DNA from: Chloroflexota bacterium
GTDB taxonomy: Bacteria; Chloroflexota; Anaerolineae; Promineifilales; Promineifilaceae
Direction of reading: 5' to 3'
DNA: 17,511 bases
Assembly (NCBI GenBank): GCA_008501785.1
Contig: QQUD01000305.1
Coordinates: 1-17,511 of the forward strand
This document shows positions 6,871 to 14,064 of this stretch, one piece after another. Made by a program: the position numbers and the translations under genes. How positions within the stretch are numbered: the stretch's first letter is position 1; each line of letters starts with the position of its first letter. Under the pieces are notes generated by a model. That model saw nothing but the letters and a program-made list of their open reading frames with translations, was not told the DNA's origin and did not search any database.

Positions 6871-8199
6871 CTATCTCTTCTCCACCTGCATCCACATCCC
6901 CCCTTTTGGCCGAATTGTCACCATTGGTTTTGGTATAACTGGATAATCTGAAATAAGCGTTGGTGTGAAATGCTGTGCCAGCGTGGCTACGATTAGCATC
7001 GTTTCCATTTCAGCGAAGTGATTGCCAATGCAAAGGCGTGGACCACCACCAAATGGAATGTAGGCGAAACGATGACGGCCGTTTTCCCTCCCCTCCATAA
7101 ACCGCTTTGGATCAAATCGTTCAGGTTCCGGCCAAAATTCAGGATTGCGGTGCATCACATGTGGGCTGATGATAATCAATGTGCCTGGTTCAACTGGTTT
7201 CCCACCAATTTCATCCGCTGCAATCGCGGCTCGACTGACCACCCAAGATGGCGGGTACAATCGCCACGCTTCATGCACCACTCCGCGCAGGTAGGGCAAC
7301 TTTTGTAAGTCGTCTCCCGTTGGGCCTTGTTTGCCAAGAGCAGTATCGAGTTCTGCTTGTAAAGTAGACATAATATTTGGGTGCTGTGAAAGTAGGTACC
7401 AAAGCCAGGTGAGGCCGGTAGCGGCCGTTTCATACCCCGCAATGATCAACGTCACCAGCTCATCACGAATGGCTTCATCTGGCATCCCTTTACCTGAATC
7501 GGCATCTTGCGTGGCTAAAAATAGTGATAACACATCTCCTCGGTCATCACCTTCATGGCGGCGCGTCTTGATCAGATCGTACACCATCCCATTGATTGTT
7601 TCCATTGCCTGTTGATAGCGTCGATTGACTGGCAGCGGCCATTTAGAAATAGTTGGTATCGGAAATTGGGCGCGAAACATGACATAGTTCAACGCATCTT
7701 CAATGGTATGCACCAGTTCAGCCTCTTGGCCTGACACATCCAAGTTAAACAATGCTTTTGTAAGAATGGGCAGCGTTAATTGCAGCATTTCCTGTTCAAT
7801 ATCTACCGGATTTTCGTATCGCGGGTCGGTTTGCCATAGTTGGCACAATTTAGCGGCTTCGTCTGCCATAATGCCGGTCATGCCTGCCAAACGCTGACGA
7901 TGAAAGGCTGGCTGTGCAATGCGGCGGCGCTGCAGCCAGGTGTCACCGTCGCTGTTTAGAAGACCGTTGCCTGCTACGATTTTGAAGGTATCGAATTGAG
8001 GCGTGCGTTTGTTGTAGTTGCGGTTGTTGGTTTGCAGCACGTATTGGATTAAATCGGGATGATTGATGAAGCGTGCTTTTTCGTCGGGTAGGTTGAATGA
8101 GATATTGTCTCCGTGGAGAACGGCCGTTTCCATCAAATAAGCCAGCGGATCACGCATAATTGATGGCAGTTTTTTTACCACTTCCCATGTTTCGGGCAT
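6871..8199 (-). CDS. Cytochrome P450
   Basis: Soluble bacterial haem-thiolate monooxygenase of 442 aa with no membrane anchor. It inserts one oxygen atom into an organic substrate, using electrons from a ferredoxin or flavodoxin partner not encoded nearby. Visible marks: C-helix WLQRRR at 88-93; I-helix oxygen-activation motif AGYETAA at 254-260; K-helix EAWR at 310-313; PERF-type PEPERF at 357-362; haem loop FGGGPRLCIG at 383-392 with Cys390 as iron ligand. The overall style (FNLPDEKARFINHPDLIQYVL, AQPAFHRQRL) is that of fatty-acid or terpene hydroxylase-like class I/BM3-like P450s, but the substrate cannot be read. Ribosome site AAGGGG lies 7 bases before the ATG at 8199. The I-helix motif has Ala where Thr is usual after ETT, and that codon pair lies in a CGGCCG palindrome variant. 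It is divergent from the thioesterase gene. Confidence 0.95.
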   Translation of the reverse strand: MPETWEVVKKLPSIMRDPLAYLMETAVLHGDNISFNLPDEKARFINHPDLIQYVLQTNNRNYNKRTPQFDTFKIVAGNGLLNSDGDTWLQRRRIAQPAFHRQRLAGMTGIMADEAAKLCQLWQTDPRYENPVDIEQEMLQLTLPILTKALFNLDVSGQEAELVHTIEDALNYVMFRAQFPIPTISKWPLPVNRRYQQAMETINGMVYDLIKTRRHEGDDRGDVLSLFLATQDADSGKGMPDEAIRDELVTLIIAGYETAATGLTWLWYLLSQHPNIMSTLQAELDTALGKQGPTGDDLQKLPYLRGVVHEAWRLYPPSWVVSRAAIAADEIGGKPVEPGTLIIISPHVMHRNPEFWPEPERFDPKRFMEGRENGRHRFAYIPFGGGPRLCIGNHFAEMETMLIVATLAQHFTPTLISDYPVIPKPMVTIRPKGGMWMQVEKR

Positions 8200-8243
8200 A
8201 ATAATTCCCCTTAAATGAATGGACTGTTTAAAAATATGTTGAC

Positions 8244-8302
8244 TTTCCCGGAAGCTGAGAAGCTGTTTTTGCTTGGTGTATTGATTTAAAGCTTCCGGGA
8301 AA
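8244..8302. promoter_or_regulatory. 13-bp perfect inverted repeat between divergent P450 and thioesterase genes
   Basis: TTTCCCGGAAGCT (8244-8256) and its exact complement (8290-8302), separated by 33 bp, in the 150-bp divergent intergenic region. The position suits a shared operator or a looped regulator site; it may instead be a dispersed palindromic element like those near the atp genes. Confidence 0.5.
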
Positions 8303-8349
8303 ATGAAAGACTATAATTTAAGTTTACTAAACTTTGATGAAAGTGGAAT

Positions 8350-8814
8350 ATGCACAACAATCAACAACCCAACTCTGATTATTGTTTTGTGTGTGGACGA
8401 AACAATCCGCATGGCTTGTACATGACCTTTTTTGACAATGGTGACAATGAGGTCTGTTCAAATTACACCGTGTCCGAAGCGTATCAAGGGTATCCTGGCG
8501 TCGTGCATGGCGGTGTCGTTGCTGCCATGTTGGATGAGGTGGTTGCACGTGTTGCTATGATCAAAGATCAGCACCATTTTATGATGTCGGTCAAGTTGGA
8601 AGTGAAGTACCGGCATCCGGTGCCAACAGAAACCCCACTCAAAATAGTAGGTCGGGTTGTACGATTGCGTGGTCGGTTGGGAAAGGCGGTTGGCGAAGTG
8701 ATTTTACCAGATGGCACTGTTGCTGCTGAATCATCGATGACGCTGGCCGATTTGCCCCAAGAGATGCTGGCAAGCGCAAATTTAGACGCGCTCGGCTGGT
8801 ATGTGGATGAATAA
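8350..8814 (+). CDS. Hotdog-fold (PaaI/4HBT-like) acyl-CoA thioesterase
   Basis: A 154-residue hotdog protein that should hydrolyse acyl-CoA or another thioester in the cytoplasm. The N-terminal CFVCG (12-16) and NPHGL (19-23) are typical of the PaaI-like group that begins with a Cys-x-x-Cys. The hotdog helix has the GVVHGGVVAAMLDEV stretch (50-64) with His53-Gly-Gly and Asp62/Glu63 in the place of catalytic residues. Strand regions about 80-130 (VKLEVKYRHPVP, GRVVRLRGRLGKAVGEV) complete the fold. It is 150 bp from and divergent to the P450, and convergent with the glycosyltransferase. The ribosome site is weak (GAAAGTGG at 8338-8345). The substrate is unknown. Confidence 0.88.
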   Translation: MHNNQQPNSDYCFVCGRNNPHGLYMTFFDNGDNEVCSNYTVSEAYQGYPGVVHGGVVAAMLDEVVARVAMIKDQHHFMMSVKLEVKYRHPVPTETPLKIVGRVVRLRGRLGKAVGEVILPDGTVAAESSMTLADLPQEMLASANLDALGWYVDE

Positions 8815-8873
8815 ATTGCCAATCACTCTGTGATTTATGTCAAATTTTATACTGTTTTAAAAATCATAAATAC

Positions 8874-8920
8874 GAAAAAAAGACGGGTATTTGAAATATT
8901 TATTCGTCCTTTTTCTTATC
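8874..8920. terminator. Possible bidirectional terminator between thioesterase and glycosyltransferase genes
   Basis: An A-rich arm ending in GACG (about 8874-8884) faces CGTCC followed by TTTTTCTT (8905-8918), with one bulged base and an AT-rich loop of about 20 nt. The stem is weak but has a T-run on each strand, which suits two converging genes. Confidence 0.35.
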
Positions 8921-8957
8921 CGTATCGAAAATAGCTTCCTAATGACATCTTTGACGA

Positions 8958-11870
8958 TTAGGGTTTTGTGATAGTGGCTATTTCTAGTTGATCATTGATT
9001 TGTAGCTCACCTTGATAGTTGATTGGCAAACGAGTAAAGGTTTTTGGTTCGTACAGGCCGACGCGGAGTGCGTATATGCCGTCGGGTAATGCTTCTGGCA
9101 AAGGTAATACGTGCAAATCTGTTAAAACTTCGCCAGGACGCCACCCAGCTGTGGGGCGTAAACCTTCAACTGGAATTGCGTCTCGCTGCTGTACAATGTT
9201 CCCATCCTGATCAACTAAATGAATGAAGATTGTGTAGTTTTTGTCAGGAACTATTTGAGCCAGCCAGATGAGTTTTAGCTGCAATGAATCGGTCGTTTCG
9301 GACAAAGTGTAGCTATAAAGTTGGATCGCATCCCCAAACTGTGCCGGTGGTGTGGTCACGTTTTCAGGCAAGTTTGTTTCCATAGGCCAGGGAATGACGT
9401 TGATTTCACCGAGCGTTATGGTTTTTGTGGTCCAGGGGTGCAGAAACGGCCGTCCTCGCACAACTTCATCGCCATCCAATAGCTGCCATTCTAGTTTGTA
9501 CTTTCCCGGTGCTGCCTCTGGTGGAAAATACAACCCTGCTGGCTCGCGAATAGGGGCGCTGGTAGGCCAATTGGACAACCAGTTTGCACCCGGTACATTT
9601 TCTATTTGGTTGATCACGTCTCCATTTGGTTGTCGAATGGTAAGTGTATAGGTGACGTTTTCTAAATCAATAGATTTGGATGTTGTTTGCCAATAGAAAT
9701 CTAATGGAAGCGCATGACCAGGGCGCACTTCGGTGGCGACCATTGCCACTCCTTGCAGGATGAGACCATTTTGGAAATGGACGGCTTGGTATGAGGTATA
9801 CGGCCGTTTTACTGCATTTACCCATCTTCCCGAATCGGCAATGCGCACTTCAGTAATTTGTTGAAAATCGCCAAACGCATCGCCATCAGCGGCAAATGGC
9901 TGCATCATGAGGGTGTAATTTCCAGGGGGGGTGCCAACTGGCAAATGAATCGGATAGCTGTAGCGAATCAATTTTTCGTCAGGCCAATTAATGGCGCTGT
10001 CTGGATGTGTAATGAGTGCATGTTCGCTGCGCCCCCATTCATTGTTGTCGGGACCAATTAGCGTGAATCGCAGCCAATTGTTGGCGGGCTGGCTGCCTTG
10101 CCAAATTAGATCGATCCAAAAGGTTGGCGTGGCAATGGGTTCGGTCGCAGTGAGTTGAAATCCTTTTAACTCGGGCGTGTTTTGCCATTGATGGGTGAGG
10201 GAAACGGCCGTTTCAGGCACACCATCCATAATTTGTTCATTCGTATCAAACACAATTGCACTTAAGCGCGTGTTCCTTGCTGGAAATGGAAAATCATTAA
10301 CGAGTACGCTGTTATCATTCAGCCAATTTTCTACCAGATTATTTTCATCGCGATTATCTGCTGGGGGGTCTGTGATAAACCAGATACGTTCGTAGCTTGC
10401 TGCCAATTGCTCTAGCTGCTGCGTGGCTGTTTTTGTGGCATGGGTTGGATAAATGGGTGACGCGGTCACAGCCACATCATGGCGCTGCTGATAATGTTCG
10501 TGCAGCGGCAGCAAGATGGCATTGTTGTACACAATCACATCCTGATCGCCCGCTGCGCCCTCTACAAACTGTATTGCATCTCGCAGACTGTCTTTCGCAT
10601 AGCGCGAATTGGTGAAGAGGTTATTGATGGCTATGGCTGAACTGGTGAGGGGAACGGCCGCTGCCAGCATTGCGAGCAGCAAGGTAAACAGGAAACGGTA
10701 ATCGGTGAGTGCCAGACGTTTACCGTTTATCGATAATCGTTTACCGATCTGTGCCCACAGCCACACAATTGCCCAACTAACCAACAAAATAAACGCTGGA
10801 CTGCCTGCCAAAATGTGGCGAGCACCCTGGTAGATTGGTTTGATGAGAGAGCCGAGAATGATGCCAATGACGATGGCGAACAAATAGATTAGTAAAAAGT
10901 TTCGTTTTAACCACGAATCTGAGATGAAAATCCCTAGCAAAAGTAATGATGCAAAGCCAATTGTTAATATTTGGATGAATAGTTGCTTAAAATCAACGAA
11001 ATTTCCTAAGCCAAAAAAGCGCACAACATCTTGCAAAATAACGGTGGGGGGAACGTAAAAGAAGTTGGCTTCGACACCATGAAAAAGTCGGGGAATCGTG
11101 TAGGGGATGAGGGGGATTGCCATCAGTAGTCCAAGAACGGCCGTTCCCAAAATCAACTTCTTTTGCCCCCTCTGCCACAAAATCCACACCCAAAACAGCG
11201 CCTGCCCAGCAATGATAAACACAGAGAAGTAGTGTGTGTACAGCGCCAAACCCGCGAAGAGGATGTATAGAATCAGATATTTTGTAATCGGTAATCGATA
11301 ATCGGTAATCGGCTTTGGCTGACCGCTGACTGCTGACCGCTGACTGCTAACCTCTAACCGCTGACCACTGATCTCCAACGCTCTCCACAACCCATACGAC
11401 GCCACCGCCATCAGCAGCACCACAATTGTATACATGCGGGCTTCGTTCGCGTACCAGATGTAAATGGCGTTAACGGCCGTTAAAAAAGCAGCCACCAGCC
11501 CCACCCAATCATCTCGCAACCTGCGCCCAAATTGAAACATAACGGGCACGAGTAAAATGCCTGCCAATGCCGATGGGAACCTGTAAGCAAAATCAGTTTC
11601 GCCAAATAATCGTCGTGTAAGGTGAATAAGTAAAAAATAAAATGCTGGATGCGTATCGTTTGTAGTACCTTCTTGAATGATAATCCGGTTGCTTAAAATT
11701 TCCGAAATCGGGTAACCGGAACGCAAAGGTGTCAGCCCTTCATCTGTCCAAAAACTAAACGCATCAATATTGTGCAGCCGTAACCAAAATGCCAATAAAA
11801 TTATGAGAATAAGAATTGGAACCCTGGCGGAAGAAAACGGCCGTTTTTTCCATATTAAATCCCTCGTCAT
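8958..11870 (-). CDS. GT-C membrane glycosyltransferase (PMT/ArnT-like) with large extracytoplasmic domain
   Basis: 970-residue integral membrane protein that should move a sugar from a polyprenyl-phosphate donor to an acceptor on the outer face of the membrane. The first TM helix (about 17-33) is followed by the GT-C acidic motif FWTDEG (40-45) and the loop THPAFYF (73-79), as in the PMT_2/ArnT group. About ten further hydrophobic segments run to residue 416. Residues about 430-970 are soluble and beta-rich, with recurring strings such as LPVGTPPGNYTLMM and LPDGIYALRVGLYEP that suggest repeated beta-sandwich modules. Two heptamer arrays are translated inside the membrane half, at residues about 167-197 (SGQRLEV, PITDYRL) and 375-393 (GKRLSINGKRL). 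Seven CGGCCG palindromes fall in the gene at 336-483-bp intervals. The ribosome site is weak (AGGG); the upstream region is shared with the atp operon. Substrates cannot be told. Confidence 0.88.
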   Translation of the reverse strand: MTRDLIWKKRPFSSARVPILILIILLAFWLRLHNIDAFSFWTDEGLTPLRSGYPISEILSNRIIIQEGTTNDTHPAFYFLLIHLTRRLFGETDFAYRFPSALAGILLVPVMFQFGRRLRDDWVGLVAAFLTAVNAIYIWYANEARMYTIVVLLMAVASYGLWRALEISGQRLEVSSQRSAVSGQPKPITDYRLPITKYLILYILFAGLALYTHYFSVFIIAGQALFWVWILWQRGQKKLILGTAVLGLLMAIPLIPYTIPRLFHGVEANFFYVPPTVILQDVVRFFGLGNFVDFKQLFIQILTIGFASLLLLGIFISDSWLKRNFLLIYLFAIVIGIILGSLIKPIYQGARHILAGSPAFILLVSWAIVWLWAQIGKRLSINGKRLALTDYRFLFTLLLAMLAAAVPLTSSAIAINNLFTNSRYAKDSLRDAIQFVEGAAGDQDVIVYNNAILLPLHEHYQQRHDVAVTASPIYPTHATKTATQQLEQLAASYERIWFITDPPADNRDENNLVENWLNDNSVLVNDFPFPARNTRLSAIVFDTNEQIMDGVPETAVSLTHQWQNTPELKGFQLTATEPIATPTFWIDLIWQGSQPANNWLRFTLIGPDNNEWGRSEHALITHPDSAINWPDEKLIRYSYPIHLPVGTPPGNYTLMMQPFAADGDAFGDFQQITEVRIADSGRWVNAVKRPYTSYQAVHFQNGLILQGVAMVATEVRPGHALPLDFYWQTTSKSIDLENVTYTLTIRQPNGDVINQIENVPGANWLSNWPTSAPIREPAGLYFPPEAAPGKYKLEWQLLDGDEVVRGRPFLHPWTTKTITLGEINVIPWPMETNLPENVTTPPAQFGDAIQLYSYTLSETTDSLQLKLIWLAQIVPDKNYTIFIHLVDQDGNIVQQRDAIPVEGLRPTAGWRPGEVLTDLHVLPLPEALPDGIYALRVGLYEPKTFTRLPINYQGELQINDQLEIATITKP
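10696..10751. repeat. Intragenic heptamer array II in the glycosyltransferase
   Basis: Eight consecutive 7-bp steps on the plus strand, including CGGTAAT, CGTTTAC, CGTTTAT, CGATAAT and CGTTTAC again (10717 and 10738, 21 bp apart). The minus-strand translation is the cytoplasmic or loop peptide around GKRLSINGKRLALTDYRF, next to a TM segment. The unit words resemble those of the array before atpG. Confidence 0.7.
11284..11373. repeat. Intragenic heptamer array I in the glycosyltransferase (two unit types)
   Basis: Two adjacent arrays with 7-bp period. At 11284-11311: four units (GTAATCG, GTAATCG, ATAATCG, GTAATCG). At 11318-11373: eight units of the GCTGACC/GCTGACT type (with GCTAACC, TCTAACC, ACTGATC). 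A 6-bp spacer joins them. Translated on the minus strand they give the loop ISGQRLEVSSQRSAV and then PITDYRLPIT between two TM helices (residues about 167-197). Confidence 0.8.
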
Positions 11871-11890
11871 AATGCCCTGAATTGTACCTA

Positions 11891-11917
11891 TCCTTTAAAG
11901 GAATGCACGTTGACGTG
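11891..11917. promoter_or_regulatory. Two adjacent palindromes upstream of the glycosyltransferase
   Basis: TCCTTTAAAGGA (11891-11902) is a perfect 12-bp palindrome, and CACGTTGACGTG (11906-11917) is a 12-bp palindrome with a 2-bp centre. They lie 20-47 bp upstream of the minus-strand glycosyltransferase start and next to the putative plus-strand promoter, so either gene could be controlled here. Confidence 0.35.
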
Positions 11918-11938
11918 AAAAGTGGCTTGTGATAAATT
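11910..11938 (+). promoter_or_regulatory. Candidate promoter for the atp operon
   Basis: TTGACG (11910-11915), a 17-bp spacer and TAAATT (11933-11938) preceded by TGn. Transcription from here would give a leader of about 370 nt before atpA. The same TG-extended form is seen at the amidohydrolase and cofD promoters. A closer promoter cannot be excluded (TGATAAAAAT at 12290-12299 is a possible -10 without a good -35). Confidence 0.4.
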
Positions 11939-11974
11939 ACACAAGCTACGAAACCAAAGGAACTTGTGTAATTT
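11934..11974. promoter_or_regulatory. 12-bp perfect inverted repeat at the expected start of the atp leader
   Basis: AAATTACACAAG (11934-11945) and its exact complement (11963-11974), with a 17-nt loop. It coincides with the predicted transcription start, so it may be an operator or a leader hairpin. The word GTAATTTGACCAA recurs, inverted, in the loop of the hairpin element before atpD (15028-15040). I see nothing confident in 11975-12167. Confidence 0.45.
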
Positions 11975-12167
11975 GACCAAAATTTTCAAAATACCTACGG
12001 TTGGACAAATAGGAGTAGGTAGGGTAATATTTTCACTCTGTCCAAAATGGGTGGTTGTTGTGTGCTGTGTGTAGCAGGAATAACAAAACACCCCCACTTT
12101 TTCGGGTTTGGAAGACCCGAGACGGCAGCCGAAAGAGATTTGCTTAACATAATACATCTATTCTGAT

Positions 12168-12264
12168 CCTTAGTAGCCATTCGGGAATAAAATAGCGATT
12201 TTGGAACCGAACGGCTACTTTAAAGCCCATTCGCCGATTCTGCTAACTTATTTGCGAATGGGCA
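12168..12264 (+). repeat. Two-hairpin palindromic element, copy 1 (before atpA)
   Basis: Hairpin A: AGTAGCCATTCGG (12172-12184) with CCGAACGGCTACT (12207-12219), 12 of 13 paired. Hairpin B: GCCCATTCGC (12225-12234) with GCGAATGGGC (12254-12263), perfect. It ends 52 bp before the atpA ATG. The same element is found inverted at 14972-15065: the ends, the stems and most of hairpin B including its loop are shared, while the loop of A differs. Confidence 0.75.
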
Positions 12265-12315
12265 ATAAGACAACATTTACGCTCATGCGTGATAAAAATC
12301 CGAGGAGGTTGGTGA

Positions 12316-13989
12316 ATGGCAACCCTTGCCCCAGATTTCAAAAATATTACAGATTCGCTTCTTAAACAGATTGATAGTTTCGATCATAAGGTCGAAGCTC
12401 GCAGTGTTGGAACGGTAACGGCCGTTTACGACGGTGTCGCGCTTGCTTCCGGTCTCGCCGGTGCCAAGGCAAACGAACTTGTTGAATTCAGCAACGGTGT
12501 CGTCGGTCTGGTACTCGACTTAACCAAAGAAAGTGTCGGTATCGTCATCATGGGTGAATACACCGAAATTGAAGTAGGCAACGAAGTTCGCGCTACCGGA
12601 AGTATTGCTTCTGTCCCAGTTGGCGAAGGCATGATTGGCCGCGTTGTTGACTCATTAGGGCAGCCCATGGATGGCAAAGGCCCCATCAATGCCGAAGCCA
12701 CGCGCCCAATTCAACGCGTTGCACCTGGTGTAATTGAGCGTAAAGGTGTAGACACACCCGTGCAAACCGGTATCGTCTCCATCGACGCCATGTTCCCTAT
12801 TGGTCGCGGCCAACGTGAATTGATCATTGGTGATCGCCAAACAGGTAAAACCGCTATTTGTCTTGACACCATCATCAATCAGAAAGGTCAAGACATGATC
12901 TGCATCTACGTCGCCATTGGGCAGCGTATTGGGCAGGTTGCACAAGTCGTTGACACGCTCGAAAAACACGGCGCAATGGACTACACAGTTGTTGTGGCTG
13001 CTGGTGCATCTGACCCAGCTCCGCTGCAATATTTCGCACCCTATGCCGGTTGTACAATTGGTGAAGCATTCATGGAAGAGGGCAAAGATGCGCTCGTCAT
13101 CTACGACGACCTCTCCAAACATGCCTGGGCTTACCGTCAAATGTCCTTGATTTTGCGCCGTCCACCTGGACGCGAAGCTTACCCTGGTGACATTTTCTCC
13201 CTGCACAGTACCTTGCTCGAACGTGCGGTTCGTCTGCGTGACGAATGGGTCATCGTTGAAAAAGGTGCTGAAGTCACCGCCGATACCAAAGGCGTAGACG
13301 GCAAAGTCTACTTCGGTAATCTCGAAGAAGAAGCCATCGAAGCTGGCTTAAAAGAACTTGGCGATCCAGACCAAGAAAAACACGAAGTCAAAAAGGTCCC
13401 AGGAACCGGTGGTTCACTCACCGCACTTCCTATTATTGAAACCTTGCTCGGTGACGTGTCTGCTTACATCCCGACCAACGTAATTTCAATTACCGACGGT
13501 CAGATTTTCCTCGAAACTGACCTCTTTAACGCCGGTCAGCGTCCCGCAATCTCCACGGGGTTATCCGTATCCCGCGTAGGTAGTGCTGCCCAGGTACGCG
13601 CCATGAGTAAAGTTGCCGGTGGTATGAAGTCAGACCTCTCCCAGTATCGAGAATTGGCCGCATTTGCTCAGTTCGGTTCTGATTTGGATGCATCAACACA
13701 ACGCCAATTATCTCGCGGTGAACGACTAATGGAAATGCTCAAGCAGCCACAATACAGCCCGTACCCGCTGCATCATCAGGTTATGATGATTTATGCTGGT
13801 TCTCGCGGCTACCTTGATAATGTAGATGTGGACCAAATTAGCCGCTGGACGCGTGAGTTCGTTCGCTTTATGGACACCGCTCATCCAGAAGTTGGCAAGC
13901 CCATTCTCGAAAGTGGCGCATGGAACGACGATATTGAGAACAGCCTGAAACAAGCAGTTGAAGATTTCAACGCAGGCTGGTCGAATTAG
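12316..13989 (+). CDS. atpA: F1Fo ATP synthase subunit alpha
   Basis: Non-catalytic nucleotide-binding subunit, three per F1 head, on the cytoplasmic face of the membrane. 557 aa. N-terminal beta-barrel about 25-95; Walker [10 protein letters not shown] 172-180; Walker [10 protein letters not shown] 259-267; arginine-finger region [10 protein letters not shown] 417-426 with Arg420; C-terminal helical domain from about 430 ([15 protein letters not shown]). It is about 40 residues longer than E. coli alpha; the extra block is at about 312-362 ([15 protein letters not shown] through [10 protein letters not shown]), between LLERAVRL and [10 protein letters not shown], where most alphas have about 20 residues. 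The start is fixed by GAGGAGG (12302-12308) 7 bases before the ATG. It is the first gene of atpAGDC; atpH, F, E and B are absent upstream. Confidence 0.98.
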   Translation: MATLAPDFKNITDSLLKQIDSFDHKVEARSVGTVTAVYDGVALASGLAGAKANELVEFSNGVVGLVLDLTKESVGIVIMGEYTEIEVGNEVRATGSIASVPVGEGMIGRVVDSLGQPMDGKGPINAEATRPIQRVAPGVIERKGVDTPVQTGIVSIDAMFPIGRGQRELIIGDRQTGKTAICLDTIINQKGQDMICIYVAIGQRIGQVAQVVDTLEKHGAMDYTVVVAAGASDPAPLQYFAPYAGCTIGEAFMEEGKDALVIYDDLSKHAWAYRQMSLILRRPPGREAYPGDIFSLHSTLLERAVRLRDEWVIVEKGAEVTADTKGVDGKVYFGNLEEEAIEAGLKELGDPDQEKHEVKKVPGTGGSLTALPIIETLLGDVSAYIPTNVISITDGQIFLETDLFNAGQRPAISTGLSVSRVGSAAQVRAMSKVAGGMKSDLSQYRELAAFAQFGSDLDASTQRQLSRGERLMEMLKQPQYSPYPLHHQVMMIYAGSRGYLDNVDVDQISRWTREFVRFMDTAHPEVGKPILESGAWNDDIENSLKQAVEDFNAGWSN

Positions 13990-14000
13990 AAATCGGTGTT

Positions 14001-14038
14001 CCGTAATCCGTAATCGGTTTACCGTTTACGGATTACGG
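14001..14038 (+). repeat. Heptamer array folding into a hairpin between atpA and atpG
   Basis: Six 7-bp units (CCGTAAT, CCGTAAT, CGGTTTA, CCGTTTA, CGGATTA, CGGATTA) whose order makes an inverted repeat: 14001-14013 pairs perfectly with 14026-14038, and the loop holds a CGG/CCG mini-stem. The units belong to the same word family as the arrays inside the glycosyltransferase. No T tail follows, so it is more likely a stability or pausing element than a terminator. Confidence 0.75.
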
Positions 14039-14044
14039 ATTACC

Positions 14045-14063
14045 GAAACTCCGAAGGAGTTTC
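14045..14063 (+). promoter_or_regulatory. Hairpin sequestering the atpG ribosome binding site
   Basis: GAAACTCC (14045-14052) pairs perfectly with GGAGTTTC (14056-14063) around a GAA loop. The right arm contains the atpG Shine-Dalgarno (AAGGAG, 14054-14059), and the ATG is at 14065. As drawn, ribosome entry at atpG requires this 8-bp stem to open. Confidence 0.6.
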
Positions 14064-14064
14064 C

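Noticed and set aside
12102..12140. Hairpin TCGGGT...ACCCGA plus CGGCAGCCGAAAGAG in the atp leader as a riboswitch
   Set aside because: Does not match any riboswitch core I can recall; stems are short.
11888..12180. Minus-strand frames of 61-89 codons upstream of atpA, and a 39-codon plus-strand frame from an ATG at about 12048
   Set aside because: No ribosome sites, Cys/His/Thr-rich non-protein-like translations, and overlap with hairpin elements.
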